From Simonsiella sp051414845 (GTDB lineage: Bacteria > Pseudomonadota > Gammaproteobacteria > Burkholderiales > Neisseriaceae): a stretch of 64,000 nt of DNA. The position numbers were made by a program, and so were the translations under genes. Location of the stretch: positions 434,001 to 498,000 of the forward strand of contig CP183313.1 in the NCBI GenBank assembly GCA_051414845.1. Reading direction: 5' to 3'. Positions 16,191 to 25,174 of this stretch are shown piece by piece. The notes below the pieces were generated by a model. The model did not search any database and was not told the DNA's origin. It worked only from the letters and a program-made list of their open reading frames with translations. Each line of letters starts with the position of its first letter. Positions within the stretch are counted from its first letter, which is position 1.

Positions 16191-16278
16191 GTTGTAAAGG
16201 AAAAAATTTTAGTAAGAAGCCTTCGCCAAATGTTTTCAAGCTAAAACCTTTGCAAAACCTTATGAGGCAGCCTGAAAC

Positions 16279-18183
16279 TCACTTCACCACATACGGACGC
16301 GCCTGCAGCACCATCAAATCTTTCCCAGCAAACGCCCACTCAATATCCTGCGTTGTGCCGAACAATTTTTGCACGCCTCGTCCCATCGTCGCTAATTGCT
16401 TCACTTGCCCATCGCTCAACACGCGTTGACCCGATTGCAACGGCACTTCTACCACGCCGCCGCGCTCGTCTAATTGCAACGCCGTCGTTTCATTGGATTG
16501 CGACAACAACGCGATGGAGCCAGCGCGATGATTATACAAAACCTGTTCCGCCAAACGCTTACCTTCCACCACGCGAATGCCAATGCCCCGTTTTGCCGCA
16601 ATATAACTGCTGTTGCGCTCTGTCGGGTGATACGGATTGGTCGTTACCAAAACGCCCGACAAATCCGCATTCACGCCCACTTGCACCAACACCGCCATAT
16701 TCACGCTGCTGCTGGGCAAACCCGCCGCACGTCGCGCCTCATACGCGCTGTAATTAAACACCGACGCCCACGACTGTTTCACCGCCTGCGCTAAATTCTG
16801 CGCCGATTTCACATTCGGCACAGTCGTGTACAAACCCGCGCCGCTAAAATTCGGCAAATCCTCCGAATTAGACGAACTGCGCACAAACACACCTCGTCCA
16901 CCCAACTGCGATTGCCACGCCGCCGCCCATTCATTTGCCCAATTTTCAGGCAGCCTCGCATTCAAAATACGCTGCTGCAACGCCACCAAACCTTCGCGCC
17001 GTTTCTGATTATCGCCACCAAAAGAGCGTTCCAATTCAGACAAATATGCCTCATCAATCCCCAAATTCGTCATCATTTTCGCGTAATAACCAAACGGAAT
17101 ACAAAACCCCTGTGGCACATGGCTGCCTGAAATCTTCGCCTTCACTTCGCCCAAATTCGCCGCCTTACTGCCGCACACCAAACTGTCTTTGCGGCGCAAA
17201 TCGTCCAAACTGTGCAAAGTCAAATCCGTCGTATTGATTTTTGGTAATTTAATGTTTTGTTTAGATTTTTTATTATTAGCAACCGCTTTCGCAGGCGCAA
17301 TCTGATACTGTTTCGCGTCCACACTCAGCGCAACCGACCGATTCACATACGGCGCCAAAATCTTCTCCGCGTCCTTCAAATAAATGCTCGGAATGCCCCA
17401 ACTTTTGGACAACACATTCACATGAGACAACGCCGTGGACGGCTTTTCACTAATCACACCAGCCACAGGCGGCATCGTTAGCGGCACATCTTTCAGCAGC
17501 ACAATATCATTTGCGCCTGCCTGAAAAATATCATCATCGCTCGCAATCACGCGCAACACGCCCACCGCCTTGCCCGTGTTCAGCGCAATATACGGCGAAT
17601 CTTTCAGCAGCGATTCTTGCGAAACAAACGGCACATTTGCCTGTTTCGCCACCATTTCTTGCCACACCGAATTCGATTTATACTGTGCTGTCTGAAAAAA
17701 AGATTGCTTAATCAAATCATCGGTTTGGCGCAACAATTCAGGCGTGATTTTATCGCCTTCCCAAAATTCATACACAAACTGCTGACTCGTCGGCTGCCAA
17801 CTCATCGTGCCAAAAATAAACCGCCGCGTCGGGCTGGCATAATAACTGCGCATATCATTTTTGCTCGGATTTAAGCCCTTGACTTGGCGCAAGAAATTTT
17901 CATGTAAATTAAATTTCGGCGTGTTGATGTATTCCATTTTGCCCGTCGCCCGCTCAATCAAAAACAGAATATGCGGATTACTCGCCGCCGTGTTCGCATT
18001 ATAATTTCTGCTTAATAAATCAAACTGTTGCTGATTTTTAATCTGCGCCAACGCATTCGTTTGCGTTTTCACAGGCATGGTAATCGGATTGTTGTAAAAC
18101 GACGGTTTATCCAATACCCATTCTGCTTGCGCGCTTGGGTTGAATAGGGAAATACTCAATAAAACTAGTAATTTATGTTTCAT
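16279..18183 (-). CDS. Exported PEP/pyruvate-dikinase-like protein, glucan-dikinase domain order
   Basis: A clear signal peptide (cleavage likely after A20 in PSAQA) precedes 614 residues. Residues ~21-225 form an unassigned domain with HILFLIERATGKMEYI and FVYEFWEGDKIT. Residues ~230-290 match the swivelling phosphohistidine domain, with catalytic H254 in STALSHVNVLSKSWGIPS. The C-terminal ~290 residues are a PPDK/PEP-synthase ATP-grasp domain: CGSKAANLGEV, VPQGFCIPFGYY, VFVRSSSNSEDLPNFSGAG, SGVLVTTNPY, and the ending LMVLQARPYV. PEP synthase has the ATP domain first; His domain before ATP domain is the order of alpha-glucan water dikinases. Export of an ATP-using dikinase is puzzling, since the periplasm lacks ATP. 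Substrate unknown. Confidence 0.8.
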   Translation of the reverse strand: MKHKLLVLLSISLFNPSAQAEWVLDKPSFYNNPITMPVKTQTNALAQIKNQQQFDLLSRNYNANTAASNPHILFLIERATGKMEYINTPKFNLHENFLRQVKGLNPSKNDMRSYYASPTRRFIFGTMSWQPTSQQFVYEFWEGDKITPELLRQTDDLIKQSFFQTAQYKSNSVWQEMVAKQANVPFVSQESLLKDSPYIALNTGKAVGVLRVIASDDDIFQAGANDIVLLKDVPLTMPPVAGVISEKPSTALSHVNVLSKSWGIPSIYLKDAEKILAPYVNRSVALSVDAKQYQIAPAKAVANNKKSKQNIKLPKINTTDLTLHSLDDLRRKDSLVCGSKAANLGEVKAKISGSHVPQGFCIPFGYYAKMMTNLGIDEAYLSELERSFGGDNQKRREGLVALQQRILNARLPENWANEWAAAWQSQLGGRGVFVRSSSNSEDLPNFSGAGLYTTVPNVKSAQNLAQAVKQSWASVFNYSAYEARRAAGLPSSSVNMAVLVQVGVNADLSGVLVTTNPYHPTERNSSYIAAKRGIGIRVVEGKRLAEQVLYNHRAGSIALLSQSNETTALQLDERGGVVEVPLQSGQRVLSDGQVKQLATMGRGVQKLFGTTQDIEWAFAGKDLMVLQARPYVVK

Positions 18184-18612
18184 AGCGTCTCTTTGGTTGA
18201 GAAGTAGGGAAAGGTTTTCGCTAAAATCTTTATTACTCTTTTCAGGCAGCCTTTCAGTACATAATCATCTTGGTAGGGTGGGTCGCGCCTACGGTAGTTA
18301 TAAAATTGTTTTGTACTAAAAGGCGGAAATCTTTGCAAAACCTTTTTAGGCTACTTGGAAATAAAAACTTGGAACGCGGGTGGTTCGCCCACATATATGA
18401 TTTAATTGAGTATTTTACAAATAGAAAGATTTGGGAGTTGGATAGTTTGTCCAAATCTCTGATTTGGTAACAAACTGCCATGACGTAGGCATTAGCCACT
18501 CCTGCTCCAAGTTTTGCACGGGTCTCAGCCTGAAAATAGTTGCAAAATAAGCCTGAAAAAATGATTTCAGGCTTATTGTATTAGGCAATGTGTTTCAGGC
18601 AGCCTGAAAACA
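18184..18612. other. Intergenic region with DUS-derived hairpins
   Basis: The gap holds DUS copies, a DUS-associated TTTGCAAAACC motif (18327-18345) and a hairpin AATAAGCCTGAAA/TTTCAGGCTTATT (about 18547-18580) made from truncated DUS arms. An 81-codon minus-strand frame here has no supporting feature and is not called. Confidence 0.5.
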
Positions 18613-19707
18613 TTAACCATTGCCAAACAAAGGATTATGACCTGCCAATTTGTGCGCGTCGGCATAATTGGGCAAGGCGGCGTTTTCAGGCAGCGCGTCG
18701 TGCAGGAGATAGAGGTTTTCTACTTGGCAATCGGTCATCAAATCCAAGAAATTTTGTTGAATGCTGGCGATGTTGTCGCGTGGCGAAAGCTCCCATGTAA
18801 AGATTTGATTTTGTAGGGAATAAACACTTTCGGCGGCATCAAAACCGAACAGCAATTTGCCGCCTTGTTGTGCTGCCATAACTACGCCAACGCGTGGGCT
18901 TTGTAGGCGCACGGCGCGGATGGCGTTGGCGGCGAATACATCCAATGCCATGCGCAAACGCATAAAGCGTGCGTCGGCTAGGGCTTGGATGGGGTTGTTG
19001 GGGTTGAGTGGGTTGGTGAACAGGGTTAAACCTGTTTGCACCAAGTGGGTTTGCCATGCTTGCATTAAGGGCAGGGCGGCTTCGCGTAGGTTTTGTCCAA
19101 GGGCTGCCTGAATGCTGCGCTCGCCGTAGCCGACGGCGTATAAAACGTGTACCGATTGGTCTTTGGGCAAAGTTAAAGTGTGTTGCGGTAATTTGGCGGC
19201 AAACTCGGCAGCGGCTTGGCTGTCGCGTTTGGCGGCGTACCAGCTTTCGGGTTTGATGTGGGAGAAATCGTCGGCACGGATTAAGTTGGGCAACCATGTG
19301 GCTTGGGTCAATATGCGCAAATGTGGGTAATTGCCTAGAACTTGGTTGATGGCGTTGATGGGTGTTTCGCTGGTTAAGGTGTGCGCTTGTTTGCTGCCTG
19401 AAACGAGGATAACGGGCAGGGCGAACCATTGGATTTCATCGTCGGTTTTCGCATCTAATGCGCTGGCGGTGCTGTCCATGAGTACGCAGTAGCTCTCTAC
19501 ATCGGGTGCCATGCTCATGGCAACGGATAAGCCGAGTGTGTGTCGTTGTGTAAATTGTTGATTGACTTGTGCGAGCAGATTTTCTTGCGCGAGTTTTTGG
19601 GTTGCGCCACTGCTGTGGGCAATTTGTTTGGCGTAGAGCAGTAAATCGTTTTTAACGGGGTCGGTTGGATAGGGGCGGGTATCAGGGAGAGTTTTTTGTG
19701 TTGTCAT
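18613..19707 (-). CDS. Conserved hypothetical protein, 364 aa
   Basis: This soluble protein of 364 residues has no signal peptide or membrane segment. It is rich in Ala, Gln and Leu and includes VHVLYAVGYGERSIQAALGQ, MDSTASALDAKTDDEIQW and GHNPLFGNG at the C-terminus. I do not recognise a domain. Codon use matches the neighbours and the frame is intact, so it is a real gene. It is monocistronic on the minus strand, bounded by DUS copies at both ends. Confidence 0.65.
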   Translation of the reverse strand: MTTQKTLPDTRPYPTDPVKNDLLLYAKQIAHSSGATQKLAQENLLAQVNQQFTQRHTLGLSVAMSMAPDVESYCVLMDSTASALDAKTDDEIQWFALPVILVSGSKQAHTLTSETPINAINQVLGNYPHLRILTQATWLPNLIRADDFSHIKPESWYAAKRDSQAAAEFAAKLPQHTLTLPKDQSVHVLYAVGYGERSIQAALGQNLREAALPLMQAWQTHLVQTGLTLFTNPLNPNNPIQALADARFMRLRMALDVFAANAIRAVRLQSPRVGVVMAAQQGGKLLFGFDAAESVYSLQNQIFTWELSPRDNIASIQQNFLDLMTDCQVENLYLLHDALPENAALPNYADAHKLAGHNPLFGNG

Positions 19708-19937
19708 GATGTTGATTTTTTTGAATATGGGTTGAGATTGGTATTTTCAGGCTGCCTGAAAGTGTGCGAACAAGTTAAATTCTGCCTGAAAACTGCTCCC
19801 TCCGCTTGCTTATGCAAAGGAGGCGTTGGGGAGATATTCAGCCATTTCTATTACTGAACGAGCCCCCACCCTACCCCCCGCGAGCAGGGGAGGGGATAGA
19901 TTGCAGTTGAATGTTTGGTTTTAGGCAGCCTGAAACC

Positions 19938-21818
19938 TTACGAAATGCCTTTTTTCAGCCAAGTCCAGCTTTGTTTGTTTTCTTGCCACTCAATGCGTTC
20001 ACCGCGCATTAAGCGTGCCATCAGCTCTTTGGTTTGGGCGTCGGCTTCTTTGACGGCATTCATCATGTCTTCGTTGGCAAATACGGGAATGTCGGCGTTG
20101 TAGGTTTCGGCAATTTTGTCGGATAAATCGCGGTCTCGTGCGGCATAGAATTTGGTCATTTCACGCGCTTGTTCGGGCGAAATACCCAGTTGTTCTAAGG
20201 CGATACGTCCGCTGCGAATGGCGGAATCGGCGGTTTCGCGGATGATGTAGTTGGCGCCTGCATGGTGCAATTCAAAGGCGTGAATGCGGTCGTATGCGCG
20301 CGCGATGATTGGCAAATTGGGATAATGGCGGCGCACAAATTCCACAATTTCAATGGCATGATGATTGTCGCCTACCGCGACGATTAATAATTTTGCCTTG
20401 CCCAAACCAATGCTGGTCAGTAATTCGGGACGGGTAGCATCGCCATAATAGGTTTTGATGCCGTATTTGGTTAAGCCTTCTACCATTTCGGCGTGGCTGT
20501 CAATCACGGTGGTATGGAAACCGCAAGCAGTTAATAAGCTATTGATTTGCTGTCCAAAACGTCCATGACCGAGCAAAATAACAGGGTTTTCTTCGTGGAT
20601 TTCATCGTGTGCACGTTCTTTGTTTTCTTCTTTAATCGCGCGTGGCGACAATACTTTTTCGTAGAAAATAAACAGCAATGGTGTGAATAACATAGATAAA
20701 GCGACCACCAAAGCAATACGGTCTGCCAATGCAGTAGGCAACACATGGCTTTGGCGTGAAATAGACAGCAATACAAAACCAAATTCACCTGCTTGCGCTA
20801 AACTCAATGCAAATAGTTTACCTGCGAGCGGCGGTAGTTTGAATAATTTTCCTAAAATAAACAAAACGATGGCTTTTATAGCAAGCAAGCCTAAAGTTAA
20901 GCCTAAAATCATCAAAAATTCTTTTTGCAGCAGCACAAAATTCATACCCGCGCCAACGGTGATGAAAAATAAACCCAGCAGCAAGCCTTTGAAGGGTTCA
21001 AGTTGGCTTTCCATTTCGTGGCGATAAGAACTGTTTGCCAAGCCCACGCCTGCAATAAATGCGCCCAAAGCAGGAGATAAGCCAATTAGCGACATCAAAG
21101 TGGCAATGCCCACCACTAAAGCAAGCGTAAAAATTGTCAACATTTCGCGTACGCGGCTTTTGATGATAAAACGAAACACCACAGGCACAATGTGGCGCAC
21201 GCTAAAAATAATCAGCGCAATTGCCGCAATACTGACCAAAGCCACTATCCAGCCAGGTTGGTTTGCCAATAAATCACCGCTGGTGTGCTCATCATTGGTG
21301 ACAGCTTGTGTTGCCAATAAAGGTAGCAACGCTAACATCGGAATCGCTGCAACGTCTTGAAACAATAATACAGCAAAACCTGCTTGCCCGCCTGGGGTGG
21401 GCATGAGTTGCTTTTCGCTAAAAGTTTGCAGCACAATTGCTGTAGACGATAAAGCCAAAATACAGCCAACCGCAACCGCAATTTGCCATGTTTGTCCCAA
21501 CGCCATCGTAATGCCTGCAATGGCGACAAGCGACAGCAAAACCTGTAATCCACCTAAGCCCAATAATTTATGGCGCAATTGCCACAACATTTGTGGTGCC
21601 AATTCCAAGCCAACTAAAAACAACATCATCACCACGCCAAACTCGGCAATATGTTGAATGGACTCGGTTTCTTTGCCAACTAAACCCAGCGCAGGGCCAA
21701 TAATAATGCCTGCCATCAAATAGCCAAGCACTGAGCCTAAGCCAAATTTTTGCGACAACAACACCGCGCCAACAGCAAAGGCGAGATAAATAAAGGTATA
21801 GAGTAAAATAGCGGTCAT
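19938..21818 (-). CDS. CPA2-family K+/H+ antiporter with RCK (TrkA-N) domain, KefB/KefC-like
   Basis: The 626-residue protein has a membrane part of about 12 segments (residues ~5-380) with CPA2 signatures GYLMAGIIIGPALGLVG, FLVGLELAPQMLW and LSLAQAGEFGFVLLS. A cytoplasmic RCK/TrkA-N domain follows, with the Rossmann motif VILLGHGRFGQQINSLL and YGDATRPELL. This is the layout of KefB/KefC, glutathione-gated potassium efflux systems that protect against electrophiles. The glutathione regulation is inferred from the family; no KefF/KefG ancillary gene is nearby. Confidence 0.9.
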   Translation of the reverse strand: MTAILLYTFIYLAFAVGAVLLSQKFGLGSVLGYLMAGIIIGPALGLVGKETESIQHIAEFGVVMMLFLVGLELAPQMLWQLRHKLLGLGGLQVLLSLVAIAGITMALGQTWQIAVAVGCILALSSTAIVLQTFSEKQLMPTPGGQAGFAVLLFQDVAAIPMLALLPLLATQAVTNDEHTSGDLLANQPGWIVALVSIAAIALIIFSVRHIVPVVFRFIIKSRVREMLTIFTLALVVGIATLMSLIGLSPALGAFIAGVGLANSSYRHEMESQLEPFKGLLLGLFFITVGAGMNFVLLQKEFLMILGLTLGLLAIKAIVLFILGKLFKLPPLAGKLFALSLAQAGEFGFVLLSISRQSHVLPTALADRIALVVALSMLFTPLLFIFYEKVLSPRAIKEENKERAHDEIHEENPVILLGHGRFGQQINSLLTACGFHTTVIDSHAEMVEGLTKYGIKTYYGDATRPELLTSIGLGKAKLLIVAVGDNHHAIEIVEFVRRHYPNLPIIARAYDRIHAFELHHAGANYIIRETADSAIRSGRIALEQLGISPEQAREMTKFYAARDRDLSDKIAETYNADIPVFANEDMMNAVKEADAQTKELMARLMRGERIEWQENKQSWTWLKKGIS

Positions 21819-21887
21819 AGAGGTAGGAGGGTTTTCTGAGATAGTGGGATTGGTAGGGTTTCAGGCTGCCTGAAAAATTCAATTGAC

Positions 21888-22724
21888 TTAACTCAACGCC
21901 ACTTCAATATTATCAATCAAACGCGTATTGCCTAAATGTGCAGCGGCTAATACGACTAACTCACGGCTATCGGCTTGCGGCGTTTTCAGGCTGCCTGAAT
22001 CACGGATGGATACATAATCCACGCGCCAGCCTTGTCTTGTCAAAGCCTCGCTTGCAGCTTGTTCCAAAGCGGCAAAATTGCGTTCGCCTGCTTGTAATTG
22101 GTCAGCAATGTGGCGCAATTGTTGATACAAAAACACCGCCTTTTCGCGTTGGGTTTCGCTTAAATATTGATTGCGGCTGGATAAAGCTAAACCGTTTTGC
22201 GCGCGCGCAATCGGTACACCAATAATGCGCACAGGCAAATTCAAATCCGCTACCATGGCGCGAATCACTGCCAATTGCTGAAAATCTTTCGTGCCAAAAC
22301 ACGCCACATCGGGCTGCACGATGTTAAATAATTTCGTTACCACCGTCGCCACGCCGCGAAAATGCCCAGGACGAAACGCGCCACACAATTCGTTTTGAAT
22401 GGCAGGCGGTTCAACAAAATACTGTTGCGCCCCGTTGGGATACAATTCTTGTTCTTTGGGTGCAAACAAAACCGATACGCCCGCCTCGCGTAATTTTGCT
22501 GCGTCTTGCTCCAAAGTGCGCGGATAACGGTCAAAATCTTCGCCTTGCCCAAATTGAATGCGGTTCACGAAAATGCTCACCACAATATGCGCCGCTTCTT
22601 GCTGAGCGCGTTCCACAAGGCTTAAATGCCCTTCGTGCAAATTACCCATGGTTGGCACAAACGCCACACGCCCTGCGTTTTTACGCCATTGGCGTAATTC
22701 TTCAATGGTTTCAATGATGTGCAT
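21888..22724 (-). CDS. panC: Pantoate--beta-alanine ligase
   Basis: PanC joins pantoate and beta-alanine using ATP to make pantothenate, the coenzyme A precursor. The nucleotidyl-transferase signature VPTMGNLHEGHLSLVERA is at residues ~23-40; FGTKDFQQLAVIRAMVADL and the KMSKS-like LALSSRNQYL follow. The length of 278 residues is normal. An in-frame DUS encodes S-G-S-L-K within RDSGSLKTPQ near the C-terminus. panB is not adjacent. Confidence 0.96.
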   Translation of the reverse strand: MHIIETIEELRQWRKNAGRVAFVPTMGNLHEGHLSLVERAQQEAAHIVVSIFVNRIQFGQGEDFDRYPRTLEQDAAKLREAGVSVLFAPKEQELYPNGAQQYFVEPPAIQNELCGAFRPGHFRGVATVVTKLFNIVQPDVACFGTKDFQQLAVIRAMVADLNLPVRIIGVPIARAQNGLALSSRNQYLSETQREKAVFLYQQLRHIADQLQAGERNFAALEQAASEALTRQGWRVDYVSIRDSGSLKTPQADSRELVVLAAAHLGNTRLIDNIEVALS

Positions 22725-22740
22725 GATGTACTCTTGTTTA

Positions 22741-22826
22741 TGTAGGTTGTGTGGCGCAAGCCACGCACGCGTTCTGTCATTAGGAACTTGAAAAGCGCGT
22801 GCGTGCCTGTTGCACAGACACTACAT
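22741..22826. repeat. Large imperfect inverted repeat between ppiD and panC
   Basis: TGTAG and CTACA bound the ends, and the inner arms CACGCACGCG/CGCGTGCGTG are perfect. It can form one long hairpin upstream of panC. It looks like one of the small GC-rich intergenic repeats of these genomes; I saw no second copy in the window. Confidence 0.5.
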
Positions 22827-22856
22827 GTTAAATTTTGTTTTCAGGCAGCCTGAAAC

Positions 22857-24707
22857 CTACTGCGCTTCAACCGTCTGACTGCCTTGCTTGGTTTTAATCT
22901 GCGTTTGCAAACTTTGCAAATACGCTTCCATCAAATTATTGCCGTTGCTTTGCGCCGCGATTTGGCGTGCTTGTTGCACCAATTCAGGCTGGTCAGACAA
23001 GGATTCAATTTTGACCACTTCCACCAATTGCGGCGCAGGTTCGGTCGGCAATAACACGAAAGCGGATTTGCCATCGCGCGGAATGGCTTGCATAAATTGG
23101 GTAAATGCTTCGGCAGGCAAAGCATTGCGCAATTGTTGCGGCATGGCAGTTTGTACAGGCGACCAAGCGGCGTTAACCGTTTTGCCTGCACGTAAATCAG
23201 CCAGCCATTTTTCGCCTTGTTCTTTTGCTAAGCGAACACTTTCTGCTTGAATAAATGCTTGTTTGACTTTATCTTTTACTTCCGACAAAGCTTGCGTGGT
23301 TTCAGGGCGAACTTCTGTTGCGCGCACAAACCATGTTTCGCCGTTCACATTAATGCCTTCCGAATTGTGCTTTTTCGTCAGCATTTCATCGCTAAATAGC
23401 GTGTCAATCACGGCTTGCGGTACGGCTGTCGTGTCTTCGGTTTTCGCTGCCAAGTCCGTTTTGCTTTGCCATTCGTTTTGCGTTTGCACCGTCAAACCAA
23501 ATTTATCCGCTGCCGTTTTCAGGCTGCCTGAATCGGCAAACACTGCGTCGCTGAAATTTTCACGCAAAGTATTGTATGCGGTTTGCGCTTTTTTCTGTTT
23601 AATTTCAGCAGCTAAAGCGTCTTTTTGACTGGCTAAATCGCCGCCACCAATTTGACTGGCGCGTACAATGTGGTAGCCAAAATCGCTCTCTACTACGCCA
23701 CTGATTTCACCTTCTTTTAGCGCAAATGCCGCATCTTCCAGCGATTTACTGCCCAGCGCACCGTTTTGGCTAAATTCGCCCAAATCGCCGCCTTTGTCCT
23801 TGCTGCCTGAATCTTGCGAATATTGTTTTGCCAACGCCGCAAACTGGTCGGGCTGGGCTTTCAATTCGGCTAACACTTTTTCCGCTTCAGCTTTCGCTTT
23901 GGTGCGCGTTGCTTCGTCGGCAGATTTTGGCGCGTTAAACAAAATATGCGCTAAATGGCGTTTCGCTGTCGCGCCTTGTTGTTGCGCGTCAAAAGCCTTT
24001 TTGATTTCTTCATCGCTGGCCGTTTCCTTGTCTGCCAACAATTTCGGCGACAACACCACATATTCGTATTTCACCGCTTGCGGCAACACAAAATCCGCCT
24101 TGTGTGCGTCGTAATATTTTTGTAACGCTGCGTCGTCTGCCACCACTTTATCCGCAAAAGCGTCAGGCACAATCGCCACGCTACGCGCTTGGCGTGGAGC
24201 GAGTTGCGCGTTAATCAACATTGCCGCTTGCGAATCGGCGGCAGTACTTTGCGCTAAACTATTGAATAAAGACATTAACGTTAAGCGACGACGTTCTTGT
24301 TCCATAAACGCCGCTTCGTTGCCATAGTTGTGTTGGATAAAATTTTGGAACAGCGCAGGGTCAAATTTCTTGTTCGCGTCGTGAAATTGCGGATTGTCCA
24401 CAATGCTTTGCTTGATTTGCTCATCGGAAACAAAAATACCCAATTTTTTCGCGCCTTCCAGCAAATACGCTTGGTCAAGCAATGTTTGAAACACCGCTTG
24501 GCGCGTGCTGCTGCCGCCTGCTGCTTGCGTGTTGCGCATGGCTTCGTCCAATTGCTGCTGCGTAATCACTTCATCGCCCACTTTAACGATGTAATTATCG
24601 TTGCTGGACAACTCAAAACCCGCGACACCAAAACCGACGAACGACACGGCAATCAACCCCAACAAAATCTGCGCAGGTGTACGAAATTTTTCAATAGCGT
24701 GAAACAT
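22857..24707 (-). CDS. ppiD: Periplasmic folding chaperone / peptidyl-prolyl isomerase PpiD
   Basis: PpiD is anchored in the inner membrane near the Sec translocon and chaperones exported proteins. One N-terminal membrane segment (PAQILLGLIAVSFVGFGVAG, residues ~12-31) is followed by a SurA-type N-terminal domain (VGDEVITQQQLDEAMR and the FQTLLDQAYLLEGAKKLGI region). A parvulin domain follows at ~240-350 with RHLAHILFNAP, DSGSKDKGGDLGEFSQNG and ESDFGYHIVRA. The length of 616 residues is typical. An in-frame DUS encodes D-S-G-S-L-K. The assignment is firm. Confidence 0.93.
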   Translation of the reverse strand: MFHAIEKFRTPAQILLGLIAVSFVGFGVAGFELSSNDNYIVKVGDEVITQQQLDEAMRNTQAAGGSSTRQAVFQTLLDQAYLLEGAKKLGIFVSDEQIKQSIVDNPQFHDANKKFDPALFQNFIQHNYGNEAAFMEQERRRLTLMSLFNSLAQSTAADSQAAMLINAQLAPRQARSVAIVPDAFADKVVADDAALQKYYDAHKADFVLPQAVKYEYVVLSPKLLADKETASDEEIKKAFDAQQQGATAKRHLAHILFNAPKSADEATRTKAKAEAEKVLAELKAQPDQFAALAKQYSQDSGSKDKGGDLGEFSQNGALGSKSLEDAAFALKEGEISGVVESDFGYHIVRASQIGGGDLASQKDALAAEIKQKKAQTAYNTLRENFSDAVFADSGSLKTAADKFGLTVQTQNEWQSKTDLAAKTEDTTAVPQAVIDTLFSDEMLTKKHNSEGINVNGETWFVRATEVRPETTQALSEVKDKVKQAFIQAESVRLAKEQGEKWLADLRAGKTVNAAWSPVQTAMPQQLRNALPAEAFTQFMQAIPRDGKSAFVLLPTEPAPQLVEVVKIESLSDQPELVQQARQIAAQSNGNNLMEAYLQSLQTQIKTKQGSQTVEAQ

Positions 24708-24919
24708 AATAAGATTCGGAATAAAAAATAAAAACGGCGCATTTTAACCGATTTTTGTTGCTTTTGGGGATTTCAGGCAGCCTGAAAAGATGCGGCAAAT
24801 GGTAGGAGTGGGTGTTGCCAAGTAATTTGTTTTTTAAAGGAGTGCATTTTTTATTTAGGCACCTAGTTTTAGGCTGCCTGAAAACATAGAAAGCAGACTT
24901 CTCTGTCTACAAAATAATG
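24708..24919. other. Intergenic region upstream of ppiD
   Basis: It contains two DUS copies (near 24770 and 24872) and AT-rich sequence. No gene is evident. Confidence 0.5.
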
Positions 24920-25039
24920 TATAGTAGTAGAATTCAAAGAATTCAAAAAGCGTAACAGCATTGCCAACGCCCTTACTGTACTATGTTGTACACGGCGCTC
25001 ATTGTTGCCTTGTGCTGCATTTTCACTTCTACGACCATA
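24920..25039. mobile_element. Correia-like miniature element B, copy 1
   Basis: The left end starts TATAGTAGTAGAATT and the right end, read inward, starts TATGGTCGTAGAAGTG. The core shares CAGCATTGCCAACGC and TTGTGCTGCATTTTCA-type blocks with 60269-60377. TATAGT-type termini and an ACAAGGCRACAA core recall neisserial Correia (NEMIS) elements, but the terminal sequence differs from the classical TATAGTGGATTAA. Ends are placed by eye. Confidence 0.6.
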
Positions 25040-25174
25040 GACAACGAATTGACTGCGAATATAGACGTTTACGCTCTAATGTTCGCTGAATTTTTGTCGT
25101 GTACTTTTCAGGCAGCCTGAAAAACAATGTGTTAAAATTGCGCGTTTTTTAATTTTGTAAACGAAAGAAATCTT

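Noticed and set aside
18254..18499. 81-codon minus-strand frame
   Set aside because: It crosses a repeat-like intergenic region, has no ribosome-binding site and no recognisable protein pattern.
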